64,000 nucleotides of DNA from positions 868,001 through 932,000 of the forward strand of contig AP026164.1 of NCBI GenBank assembly GCA_030295235.1, given 5' to 3'. The stretch is from Fistulifera solaris. Its lineage: Eukaryota > Bacillariophyta > Bacillariophyceae > Naviculales > Stauroneidaceae. Shown here piece after piece: positions 21,632 through 32,561 of this stretch. The notes under the pieces are model-generated. The model was not told the origin of the DNA. It was given only the letters and a program-made list of their open reading frames with translations, and ran no database searches. A program made the translations under genes and the position numbers. Numbering within the stretch: the first letter of the stretch is position 1; every line of letters starts with the position of its first letter.

Positions 21632-23769
21632 ATGATTGTTGAAAGAAATTTGATCTTGGTGTTGGTGCTATTCGCACCTCGTCTTACAGTCTCTCGTTTA
21701 GAGGGAGAAAGCCGAGGATTAAATTTGATAAATGCCTGTGGACAGGATTCGCCGGAAACGTGCGAATGCGACGATCTGAACGAATACACACTTGATACTT
21801 GCGACAAAGCAGGTCGTTGTGTCCACACCTGCATCGATGACGGTAACGCATGTACTTTTCAAAGCCCGGCAAACAACAACTGCGTGCCTCAACAAATCGG
21901 CTGTGATGCTGGAAACGAGTACATGTCCAGCACTTGCGACCCCACACAAGGATGTATCGCAAGTTGTATTGACGACGGCAATCTCTGTACCACGCAGAGT
22001 TTGGAAGTTGACAACTGTGTTCCTCAAGAAATCAACGCGGCTGATGTGTGCGACGATCGGAACGACGAAACCATTGACTCTTGCGTCCCTGAAGTTGGCT
22101 GCTCGCACATCTGTGATGACGGCAATGCGTGCACCAACGATACCTGGGATGATGCTAACGGAAAATGCGCTTTCAAAACTAAAATCTGTGACGATGAAAA
22201 TGTGTCGACACTTGATATTTGCTTACCCAGTGAAGGCGGCTGCAAGTTTCTTGATTTCTCTTCAATTGATCTTGATAGCTTTGAAGCTTTTTACGAAAAC
22301 AGTATTGCAAATTTGCCCGAGAATACTTACTTTTACGAAGACGAAACCTCTTTGACCGACGCTGACGTCGTATCTCTACTGAACTGGATCAACAAGAAGG
22401 TGGTACTGGCCAAAACCCCCTACTGCTATAAGCAGTCGTACGGTCGAGGAGTTGGGCAAGTATTGACGGCGTGTCCAAGCCCGAAAGAGAAAATTGGTGC
22501 TCTTTGTTATACCCCTTGTCGACCTGGGTATAGCCGCCAAGGAACTTTTGATTGCCAGCAAGAGTGCAAAGCGGGCTGGAGAGACGATGGTCTTTTCTGT
22601 CGCTTGGCAGAGTATGGCAGAGGTGCAGGGTGAGTCCAACACTACAGCAAGCCTGTTCCGAAAATCCAAGTTCTTGAAACTAACCTTTTTAAATTCGATA
22701 CATTCGACAGATACCCATGGCAGTTTGGCGACCCATTAAATGATTCCGGCATGTTTAGACGCTGCGAAGCTGATCATGGCCGAGGCAATTGCGAGAAGTG
22801 GGGTGCAGTCGTTTATCCAAAATGTAAGAAGAAACTCCAAGTTGTATACTCCAATATTGGTCGACACCATCTCAATGACTGCAATGGTTGACGCTTTTAG
22901 GTCGGTCCGGATATAGTCCCTTCGGATGCTGCATTTGCAGGCCTGTAGTCCCAAACTGTGCCGCTGAAGGCTACAACTCGCCTGGATTTGACCTGTCGTG
23001 TCCAGTGAAAATTGAGTTAGGTGATCCAACTCCTCTGATCTGTGCCAGCGGTTTAGAGCAGGACGGAGCTTTATGCTATCCGCCCTGTCAAGCAGGTTTT
23101 AATGGTATTGGACCCGTCTGTTGGCAAATTTGCGACGAAGGTGGCTTGGATTGCGGAGTCGGTTGCGCCGCAGACAGAGCTACCTGTGCTCTCTCAACGA
23201 TAGACATGATCCTGGGCCCTTTGATCTTGGCCGCCAATGTTGCGACCTTGGGACTAACTGCTGCTCCTGCCAATGCAGCAAGAACGGTTGTTATTGGTTC
23301 CAAAACAATCGCTTACAGCAACAATGTTGGCTATGCTATGTTGAATCTGGCCAAACTACTTCGAACTGTCAACATGCCCGACATTCCCGAAGGAGCAACT
23401 TTAATCAGACGGGCATGGCTTCACGGGGGAGCATACACCATAGTGAATGTGCGTTCTGTAGTGCACGGTGCGCTCACATTGTATTCATTTTTGTACGCTG
23501 AGCAGTTCGAGGAGCTGACAACTACAGCAATCAATGCGAAGTTGGATCAAGAACTCGACCCAAGAGACGCACTGTATATCAAGTCTGTCTGGGCAACTTT
23601 GCAGTTTGCTGAAATCCAGGCTGCTGAAGGATGGAATATCGCACAAAGCACTTTGGCTGTAGCGAGTTTAGTTGATGTCACGGGATTGACGGGCGCCATT
23701 GCAGCCTATGCGAATCCAATCTGCGTCGATGTTGTACCTTTCCAGACATCTGATGAAGTTTGCTTGTAA
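21632..23769 (+). CDS. Secreted Cys-rich protein with Dictyostelium CTDC-type repeats
   Basis: The start at 21632 gives a signal peptide (IVERNLILVLVLFAPRLTVS). An ATG 21 nt upstream at 21611 would put charged residues first. Residues about 35-190 hold repeats of the CIDDGNACT / CDDGNACTND type, as in slime-mould CTDC repeats. A second Cys-rich module follows (YGRGVG, GALCYTPCRPGYS, then EYGRGAG). It is repeated after two introns (22630-22710 and 22824-22900), as GRGNCEKWGA and GALCYPPCQAGFNGIGPVCW. The final 180 residues are Cys-poor with a long hydrophobic stretch (STIDMILGPLILAANVATLG). The spliced length is 659 residues and all phases fit. Such proteins are extracellular or cell-surface. 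The role is unknown; adhesion is a guess. Confidence 0.72.
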
Positions 23770-24346
23770 TGCCCATTGCTTTTGAACGTCTGTGGGTTCG
23801 CGAGAAAGCCGACAATCAAATCGGTGTATACTCCCCTGGTGTCTTTCATGTATGTTATTTAGTGATATTTTTATTTCGTCTCTTTCAATGAGAGAAAACA
23901 GATTGCAAAGGATACGCCTACTATAGCAGACTCGCCTATGCATACTTTCTCCATTTCACAGCATCCTGCGTTGCGCAACCTTTCTTATTATAATTTCGCC
24001 TTCGTTTTTTGGTTGTCTGCCTTGCCATGAAGGGACAGAATGGGTAATGCTCATCGTGAGTCCTCGCGAGGCAACATTATTGTTTGGTTATGATGTATAA
24101 ATTAGTGTTGTAATTATTTACTCCAGTATTTTTCAAAAGGATCCTCGCTTGATTTCATTGATTAAGAATAAGGATTTCCCTCTTCGAACTGTCAACTGTC
24201 AACAGCATGCAGGCTCTCTAGAGAGACAGACACAGCGGCACCGCAGAAGTAACATATTGATGTTGTTCAAAATTAGCACCGTTGTGCTCCATGTTGAAGG
24301 TACATTCCGCCAAGTCCATATTCTATATTCATATACAATCACAGAC
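23770..24346. other. Spacer between the Cys-rich gene and the Arg/Ser-repeat gene
   Basis: The sequence is AT-rich and mostly non-coding. The reading frame of the next gene is open from 24149, but the N-terminal extension has no recognisable feature. I therefore place that start at 24347. No GGTACC palindrome seen. Confidence 0.35.
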
Positions 24347-25216
24347 ATGGACAAAGGCCGGAAAGAAGCCGAAGCGGACGAGTCGTTGTCATCAACATCG
24401 TTTGAGGCACCCGACACTATCGTCCTTCCCTGTCGAGGCTCTTTTGATGACTCTGACATCACCTACGATCGGTCAGATCGATTGGAGCAGGATGGCAGTA
24501 GCGGTAGTGAAGGAAGCAATAATGACGACTTGTACGCCGATTACAGGAGACAAACAGAACGAATCCGTACGAAGGAACAGTATCATTCTCCATTGCGAAA
24601 CCGAGTCACTGTTCAAGCAACAGGAAACTTTCCACTCTTTTCCCGCCCCACGGCAATGGCTCACCAGAAAATGAATCAAACCGTAAATCATTTCCGCAAA
24701 GATATAAATCAGCAATCCAGTAAATGCAATACTGCTGAAGAAAATTTTCAGAGTCCTGCAATAAGGTCAGTTCGTCGCAATAACTCTTCCGAATCGAGTC
24801 AGAAAGTCACATCAAAAATGCGTGCCGGTAGCATAGATTCCAGCGATTTTCAGTTATTGGCTTCAGGTGGTATATCAGAAGACGATAGGAATGCTCGACG
24901 TAGCATTCGAAGAAGTCAAAGCGCTGACAAAGATGCGTTTGCACAAGCGCTAGATCCAAATAGAGAAAGTCGACGTAACGTGCGCAGGACTTCCAGTAGA
25001 GACGGGACCTCATGCGGGCAACGGCCAGATTTTGCTGGCGAGATTCGACGTGGCGTACGGAGACACCAAAGTGCGGATGGAAGTGTGTTTGAACCTCAAA
25101 GAAACGAAGTTCGAGAACGGCATGTTGACGCAGATGATTATGAAAAGCTTGATTTTCAGGCTTTGGCTGCGGGGGATGGTCGTGTTCGTCGAAGTCTACG
25201 TCGACAAAAAAAGTAG
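24347..25216 (+). CDS. Uncharacterised Arg/Ser-rich repeat protein
   Basis: I do not recognise this family. The 289-residue product begins with an acidic Ser-rich region (EAEADESLSSTSFEAPDT, SSGSEGSNNDDLYADY). It ends with about five degenerate basic repeats of the form RRxI/VRRxxS.D: IRSVRRNNSSE, ARRSIRRSQSADKDAF, SRRNVRRTSSRDG, IRRGVRRHQSADGSVF and VRRSLRRQKK. Repeats are about 30 residues apart and separated by acidic FQxLAAG-like phrases (DFQLLASGG, DFQALAAGD). Such RRxSxxx sites are typical basophilic-kinase targets (inference), and the protein is probably disordered. No signal peptide or membrane segment. An upstream in-frame ATG at 24149 is possible but adds unremarkable sequence. Confidence 0.55.
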   Translation: MDKGRKEAEADESLSSTSFEAPDTIVLPCRGSFDDSDITYDRSDRLEQDGSSGSEGSNNDDLYADYRRQTERIRTKEQYHSPLRNRVTVQATGNFPLFSRPTAMAHQKMNQTVNHFRKDINQQSSKCNTAEENFQSPAIRSVRRNNSSESSQKVTSKMRAGSIDSSDFQLLASGGISEDDRNARRSIRRSQSADKDAFAQALDPNRESRRNVRRTSSRDGTSCGQRPDFAGEIRRGVRRHQSADGSVFEPQRNEVRERHVDADDYEKLDFQALAAGDGRVRRSLRRQKK

Positions 25217-26216
25217 CGATCACTTCTAAGGCGGTCGCAACTTGTAAAGAATGGGGCGAGGATTCCGTGCAAATAAAATGGGGGTTGAATTCAATCTTTT
25301 ATGGTATGCCATGGTTATATCGGATATACAATTCTCAACTACGTTTCATGAATCAGCATGGGCCACATCCCCCGCAAACCGGAAGCAGCTGACTTGCAGT
25401 CCAATACTTGGTCGAGCTTCGTCGGAAGCCGTCGATGAGCTCTTTATCTAGACTGTAACGATGAAGCCATTAAGTCCGAAACTCCACTCATGTCCAGTTA
25501 ACAATTGAATCTGTGTCGGATGGCTTGCCTAAGTTAATTTTAGTTTTGAACTAGATATAGTTTACTCCGTATTCGGAATGCAGTCGTGTAGCCATATTTT
25601 TTCAAGGAATCGTATGACCCAAAACCCAAAACACCGATTCCAGAATTTCTGGAAAATCCAAAGAATTTCTGAATGACTCCGAACACCGATTTTAAACTCC
25701 ATCACACGTGGCAAATGTGGTGTTCTGATTTCAAATCCGCCGTTAATCAACGCTTCTATTGGGTTGAAGATCTGCTTTCTGCGCTGGGAGTTCGGGATGG
25801 TGACGAACCCGTTATCATCACGTAGTATTGTAGTAAAATCAATTTAGTAGTAAAGAGGCTAGATGGGTCTATCGGAGTAAAAAATAGATGACGTAAGCAA
25901 GAAATGAAAAACGCCGATCCGTGTCGTACCAGTACACAAAAATGCTTTGAGAACCCCTAGAATTTCCTTGTTGAGAATTGAGGTCGTCGTCGTCTTGCGG
26001 ATCAAAATAAATGGAATCCGGAATCCAATAGATCAAATATTTTATTTTGGGTAATATTGACCACCAAGAACCAAGCCAAGGACCTTTTTTTCGTCCTATT
26101 TTCTTTGACAGAAAACTGCTTTTGATGATCTTGAATACTGCACTTGGCATCTTGCTAGAATAAACATTTGAAGAAGCCGTAGTTATTTCAAACGCAATTC
26201 GCAGAAAAGCTGAAAA
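25217..26216. other. 1-kb spacer before DHX37, with AGAATTTCT palindromes
   Basis: Two minus-strand open frames (25562-25750 and 25869-26150) have no family features; the first merely translates the palindromic repeats. I see no supported gene. It holds the second AGAATTTCT cluster and no GGTACC palindrome. Confidence 0.4.
25638..25675. repeat. AGAATTTCT palindromes, second locus
   Basis: TTCCAGAATTTCTGGAA at 25638-25654 is a perfect 17-nt palindrome. It is followed at 25662 by AGAATTTCTGAATG. The flanking 'accgatt' phrase (before the first unit and again at about 25683) matches the cluster at 19049-19190. Confidence 0.65.
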
Positions 26217-29200
26217 ATGAGGAGGTCAAAAAGCAACCCAGCCAAATACACTCGGAATTATCGGTCCATTTCTCAACGCCGCATGACCGAGCACGACAAG
26301 CTTGACGAAGATCAGGAGATTCAAAAGTTACGCAACACTATCAAAGAGCAAGATGAGAAAATATCCAAAACGTCGCGTGCTAATCGAAAAGAAAAGAACC
26401 CGAGGAGAATGATAGCACTCATGCGTTCAGTGGCATTCTTTCCGAGGACCTCATTGACGAAAAAGGTTACAACAACGACGGCGTCAATTTGCTCATTGTT
26501 GAACCCAAAAAGAAAAAACCAAAGCAGAAAGAGACCGTGACATTAACGCCTCGAGAACTAAAGCAAGCAAAGCAATTACAAAAGAACGCAATGCGAAAGC
26601 TAAAACAACTAGAAACTCGAGCCCAGCAAAAGAAAAAACGCATCGATCTGTACGCGAAACTGCAAGCTTCGGCCCTGTCTCAGCAGAATATGGAGCTTCT
26701 GACGTCGTCATCGACACTGGGGAAGCATTTGACCAAGAAAGAACAGCTCAAACTCATTGTGAAGAAAGAGAGAGCTGGAATACAGTTGACACAAGATGAA
26801 CATGATCTTTTGTATCGAGACAGAGATATTCCCGCTTGTTCCGATCAGAGCACCCTCATCAGTAAGTCATCCACTGGGGATTCGAAACAAGAAAAAATAA
26901 AGCCGCAGGAGCAAATAAGTGTTACGAAGGGGATGGTCGCGGGTTCGCAGACGCAATTACAACCTATCATTGGACGAGCTGAACCTATAACGACTCGCCA
27001 GGAATCGCCGGAGACACGGACGAATACCTCGCAAGCAGCTGCTAGTTCGTCGAAACAAAAGAGTACAAGTGGAGCTGCGTCAAGCGCGGCCTCATTTGCA
27101 GCGCAAATGATGGCGTCTCTGCCACCCTCAAGCACAAGACTGTGACCGACGACGGGAAAGACTCCTTGACGAAAGACAAAGAGTTGGAAGACATATTGGA
27201 GCTTAGGAAACCGCCAGTAAAGAAATACGTCCCAAGCAATCCAGTTGAGCTTAAAACAGCGGCAACGCTTGGTCTGCATCCCAATAAGAGCGAAGACAGG
27301 TCGAAGGGGTTAAAAATAAGGGAGATTCAACGTCCGAAGAGTGTTCAGGATGCTCGCTACGATCTACCGGTTGCTACTATGGAATTTGAAGTAATGGATA
27401 CTATCCGAAACAATGATGTGACAATTATTTGCGGAGAGACTGGGTCTGGAAAAAGCACTCAGGTACCCCAATTCTTGTACGAATTTGGTTTTTCTCAAAG
27501 TGAACAAGACGGTACCTTTTCTCATCCTTTTCTCATCGGGGTGACTCAGCCACGGCGTGTTGCTGCAGTCTCAACTGCAAAGCGAGTATCCTATGAAATG
27601 GGACACGGGGATGGAATATCCATTCTGAATGGTGAGAAGGGATCCGGAAATCTTGTTTCGTATCAAACTCGTTACGAAACTGCTGGTTTGGGTTCTTCGA
27701 CGCACATCAAATTTATGACAGACGGCATTCTGCTACAAGAAATTCAATCCGACTTGCTTCTACGAAAATATAATGTGATTATTTTGGACGAAGCGCACGA
27801 GAGAGGTCTTAATACTGACATTCTTATCGGATTATTAAGTAAAGCTGTTCCATTACGGAAGGAGGCATCACTTGAGTCTAACTCAGCGCTTCCCCCCTTT
27901 GAAATTGGTGATCATGAGCGCTACTCTTCGAGTCGAAGATTTTACGGGTAACGCCACTCTGTTCCCTTCGATTACTCCTGCGGTCGTCAAAGTACCGGGG
28001 CGTACCCACCCAGTCACCATTCACCACAGCAAGGTGACCGAATTAGTCAACTATGGTGAGTTTTATGTGCGCGTACTATGATCTGTCGGTGCGATTTACT
28101 CACCGTCACTTTTGTAGAGGATGCCATGTTCAAGAAGGTCTGCAAAATTCATCGAAAATTACCCCCAGGAGGTATATTAGTATTCCTAACTGGCAAGCAA
28201 GATATCGTCCAAATGGTAAAACGACTTCGAAAAATTCTATGTAAGCAGTCGGACTCCAGGACTTTGGGTTTTGATGATGTATCACCATCAAATGCGTCTT
28301 TTAATTGTGATGCTCTCCGAGATTTGGACGACGATGAAGCAGACGGAGACTTATTTCGTAACGAAAATGATGACGACTACGATGATGTCAACGATGAAGA
28401 GGCTCCGCCTATAGGTGCAGCAGATGAAAGTGAAGACGGGATACCGAAAAAAGCAACGATTCTTCCCCTCTACTCGCTACTTTCTAGCGAAGACCAAGCG
28501 AAAGTTTTTGCTCCTGTACTCGACGGTCACCGCCTCATTATAATTGCGACGAACATTGCTGAGACAAGTATTACCATTCCCGGAATATCATACGTTGTAG
28601 ATTCCGGGCGACAAAAATGCAGAAACTTTAACCCGCTAACTGGCGTTGCTTCGTACGATATTATGTGGATTAGTAAAGCAGCTGCTGACCAAAGAGCTGG
28701 ACGTGCGGGGAGAACTGGACCCGGACATTGCTATCGCTTGTACTCAAGCAGCATGTACGCTCGTCATATGGATGACTTTGAGTTACCCGAAGTACTTTCG
28801 AGACCTTTGGAAGATGTCGTTCTTGCGATGAAGGCGATGCACGTCAACGAAGTCGAACGGTTTCCACTTCCAACACAACCTGACAGGTCACAGATAAAAG
28901 CGGCAATCAAACTTCTTGCAGATTTAGGGTGCATTAACACGTCAGATGAGATTGTTGAAGCTGGTGACGGCCGAATCACTCGTCTAGGCTCAGCAGTAGC
29001 AAAACTCCCGTTAGGGATTCGCTGTGGAAAGATGCTATTAGTGGCAGCTCAAGCCGGAGTACTTGATTATGGCATTGCAATGGTAGCCGCTTTATCTGAA
29101 AAGAATCCTTTCAATCAGAACGGCCAGGAAGATGTCGATGTTGAAATTATCGACGGGGATGATTCTTCCAGCGAGCTCAGCGAAGATGACAACCAGGCAA

Positions 29201-30318
29201 CCACACCTAAGAAAAAGCCAAATAAATGGACTCATAAGGCAGGTGATGTGCTGGCTGTCATGTTGGCTGTTGGCGCATACACGTACGCTGGAAAGGGCGC
29301 CGGAGGCTCTTCCGAAAGGCTTGCATGTCGAAAATTCTGCGAGGAGAACGGACTGAATTACCCAATCATGGAGCGCATCCAAAAGATGAGACTGCACCTC
29401 GCTGGACTCTCCAAGCTCCGACTTTCTATGGCTGATAGCATTGCTTCGAACAGTGGAAGCATTTCATATTCGATGCCTCCACCGACCAAGCTACAGGAGA
29501 AGTTACTATGTCAGGCCATTGCTTCGGGGCTTTTGGACAACATTGCAATGTTGGCACCAGTGGGGTCAATGACTGGCCAGCACCCTTTCAGCCTGAGGTC
29601 CGCGTACCTGAGTTGCTCAAAATCATCAAATGAGCCTCTATTCATGGATAGAAACAGTGTTTTGTATTCTAGGGACTCGCGTCTGTTGCCCAAATGGATT
29701 TGTTACGAGTCACTCATGCGGAAAACACTCAAGGATGGTTCTACCATATCTGTTATGAAAAACATTACTCCGATCGACCCTTCTTGGCTCGGATTGATTG
29801 CCCAAGGTAGTAGATTGCTTTCGGTTGGTGAACCATTGTCTACACCTCTTCCCGTGTACGATTCGTCGAAAGATGCGATTATGTGCTGCGCGAAAACAAA
29901 GTTCGGCGACCAAGGATGGGAAGTCCCTCCCGTTCGTGTTGCTATGCCTCAAGCCCTAGCATTGCATGGAAAGAATTCAAAATCCAGCTTCTTACCGGAT
30001 GACAGCTTTCGGTGGTTTGGCAGGTATTTATTGGAAGGAAAAGTCATTCCTGAGATGATCGGCTTGGAAGAGATGCTCAATGAAAGTCCTGCGGCAATGA
30101 CAAGACAAAGTCTTACGAAGAAAGTTACTCTACTTGCTTCTCGCCTTGCAAGCGGAAATGTTCATAGTCTTGGAGCCCTGCGTAATCAATGGGCAACGGT
30201 AAGCAAGACTTTTCTTTTCTCTGAGTTAAAGATGTGGGTCAAAGAGGAAAAGAGAGCGGCCGCGATTGCTTTTCTGAAGACGGTGGTGCAGAAAGAGATT
30301 GCAATGTTACAATCATAA
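26217..30318 (+). CDS. DHX37: DEAH-box RNA helicase DHX37/Dhr1 (rRNA processing)
   Basis: Dhr1/DHX37 releases U3 snoRNA from pre-18S rRNA during small-subunit assembly in the nucleolus. The N-terminal third is Lys-rich. Helicase motifs are in order: GETGSGKST (near 27435), TQPRRVAA, DEAHERG (near 27787), VIMSATLRVEDF (near 27907), LVFLTGKQDI, ATNIAETSITIPGI and QRAGRAGRTGPG (near 28690). The DHX37-like C-terminal extension follows. An acidic insert (DDDEADGDLF) splits the second RecA domain, as in this subfamily. One intron, 28056-28117 (62 nt), keeps frame. Single-base breaks occur near 26400 (C run), near 27120 and in C6 at 27892-27897. Conserved sequence continues across each, so errors are likely. 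Expected length is about 1346 residues. Confidence 0.9.
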
Positions 30319-30950
30319 ATTATTTCTAATGAGATGTTGCTTTCAATCTAAAGACCCTTGTCGTATTGTTTGTCGACGTAACCGAGAGTACTTGGTCAAG
30401 AAATGAGGCGATGGTCGCCATGGATGATGCGGAATCACAAAGCGAAAGATCAAGCCAACGCGCTACTTTGTGCCGTCTTCCACAAAGGAAGTGCGTACGC
30501 ATGAATAACATCGATTCTCTTGCAAGAATCGCCAAGAATTGAAGAATCTTCTTGCAGAGATCGTCGTTTTTCTTGAAACATTGAGTTGCAAGAAACTGGG
30601 CCAATTTTTTCATGGGCAATAACCCACTTGCATTATAGGGCAAAAAGCTCGAGTTTAATCACGGTACCTGGTGAAAGTGCTATATAGTCCGAATAAGTAG
30701 AATTGTTTCGTAGCGGTATTAAGCTGGGATTATATGTCGTAGTGTGAATGAAAAATGTCGCACGGTGAAGCACGGACAGACTGAACCCTATTTGAGACTC
30801 GTGACTAGAAAAACGAAACTTACTTCCCGGGACACACGTAAGCGTACAGTACAAATTCAACGTTCCTATTTTTTGAGGAGGAAAAAATGAGAAACGAAAA
30901 ACAACGAAACGAAAATGAGTCGCCAAGACACGCAATGACAAATAATAAGA
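30319..30950. promoter_or_regulatory. Spacer upstream of the MFS gene
   Basis: The promoter-side spacer contains GGTACCTGGT at 30663-30672. No supported gene; an antisense 105-codon open frame at 30326-30643 has no recognisable features. Confidence 0.45.
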
Positions 30951-32452
30951 ATGACTGATCGATTTAGCCCTAAATACATTGAAAGAAGAATGAAGTTCGA
31001 ATCAGAGAGGAGAGAGAGAGAAATAAAAGAGCATGATGCATCATTCTTCTACGGAACGGCTGTCGAAGGTACTAAAAAGGGAGATGCTCAAGCACAAAAT
31101 TACTGGAGTCTGATACGAACCAATCGGCGATTCAGACTTTACCTATTGAGCTATGTGACAAGTCACATCGGAGAATGGTTGACCTATATTGCAAGTCTTT
31201 CAACGATAGAAGCCATTCAAGCGGCAAAATGAATGAAAACTACTTCGGGACAAGTCGTAAGTCGTCTGATCATCATTCGACTGGTCCCAAATGTTCTCTT
31301 TTCCCCGTTCGGAGGGATACTTGCTGACGGACTCGACAGAAGGAAAGTCATGATTTGCCTGGATCTGATTGGTGCTGCAACTGTCTTTCTTTTCGTAGCT
31401 GCTGTTCAACTACGATCCATAGGTCTCATTTACGTTGCGACATTTATTCAAGAGTGTGTTTCTGGACTATACGAGCCCAGTCGATCAGCTATACTACCCA
31501 TGTTAGTTTCAGGAGAAGAAGACATGAAGCGTGCAACTACAATATCCGGATTAGCATGGTCGTCTGTAGCAGCTCTTGGTGCTGCCCTTAGCGGCTTGGT
31601 GGTAGGTTTGTTTGGAGTCAAAACATGTTTTGCCATTGATTGTGTCACGTACGTAGTCAGTGCTTGGTTAATGTCTTTCGTCGACGGTAATTGGGACACA
31701 ACTGCTACGGAAGAAAACGTCCCTGAGTCTCCCTTGGATAACATTAGAGGAATGTTGACCGAGGGAACCCATTATATATGGACGTCGCACTTTGGCGGTT
31801 TGGTCTTGATCAAAGCCACAGCTTCTCTTGTATATGGTGGTTTCGACGTGTTGAATGTAGCGTTTGCCGAGAGAGGGAGTGTAAAAAGGAGACCTTTTCG
31901 GCTTGGTATTCTTTTGCCTGTTCCGGCATCGGTTGTCTATTGGGACCAATACTCGTTGATCCATACACTGACGTTGCTCGCCCTAAAACGCTTCAGTTTA
32001 CCTGCGTCGCATCTTTCATTTTCTTGACCATAGGGAGCATAGTCCTTGGTTTTTCTACAAGCTTTTGGATTGCTTGTACTTTCACATTGATCCGAGCAGC
32101 GGGATCTTCGGTACTGTGGATAAACAGCAGCATTCTGATACAAAAGTTTTGCATTCCATCTCTTTTGGGCCGAGTGTCATCGATAGAGTTCGCACTAGCG
32201 TTACTCTCCGAATCTTTTTCGGCATATTTGAGTGGACGCCTGCTAGATGAAAGTCACTTATCAGCGGAGAATGTGAGTCTGCTGTTGGGATCGCTTTCGG
32301 CCATTCTGTCAGTTGGCTGGTTCACTTATCATGTACAAGAGCGAGGAGCCGTTCGGTCTCCAAAAGAATACTCATCATCCAGTTCCCACACGATGAACAC
32401 GTACAAAAACTCACTAGCGGAAACCACGGCTCTTGTTGAACTGATTTCGTAA
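30951..32452 (+). CDS. Major facilitator superfamily transporter (MFS_3 / EntS-like)
   Basis: The product would have about 500 residues. A basic cytosolic N-terminus precedes membrane helices in the MFS_3 pattern: FRLYLLSYVTSHIGEWLTYI, LIIIRLVPNVLFSPFGGILA, LADGLDRRKVMICLDLIGAA (with the GxLaDxxdRRk loop), EPSRSAILPMLV and GLAWSSVAALGAALSGLVVG. The family is mostly bacterial (EntS enterobactin exporter relatives), so bacterial origin is possible. The frame is broken twice. An in-frame TGA at 31230-31232 separates the first helix from the second. One missing T in the run at 31912-31915 (FACSGIGCLLGP resumes) looks like an error. The TGA is not a homopolymer problem; it could be an error, an allele or real damage. 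Substrate unknown. Confidence 0.75.
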
Positions 32453-32561
32453 GAAACATTTTACTTAAGACAACGTTAAATATGCCAGACTTCAAAGCAA
32501 TCAAAAGGTAAAACTATCACTTAATCTATCCAGACCATAGCTGCGACGCGTCGACGCAACT

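Noticed and set aside
19049-25675. Reading the AGAATTTCT palindromes as heat-shock elements
   Set aside because: The GAA and TTC units are separated by one base, not two, so the spacing does not fit a canonical HSE.
25869-26150. 93-codon minus-strand frame upstream of DHX37
   Set aside because: Composition is that of AT-rich spacer and there are no motifs.
31230-31232. Selenocysteine recoding at the MFS TGA
   Set aside because: The site is in a transporter loop with no redox role, and I see no SECIS-like structure past the gene.
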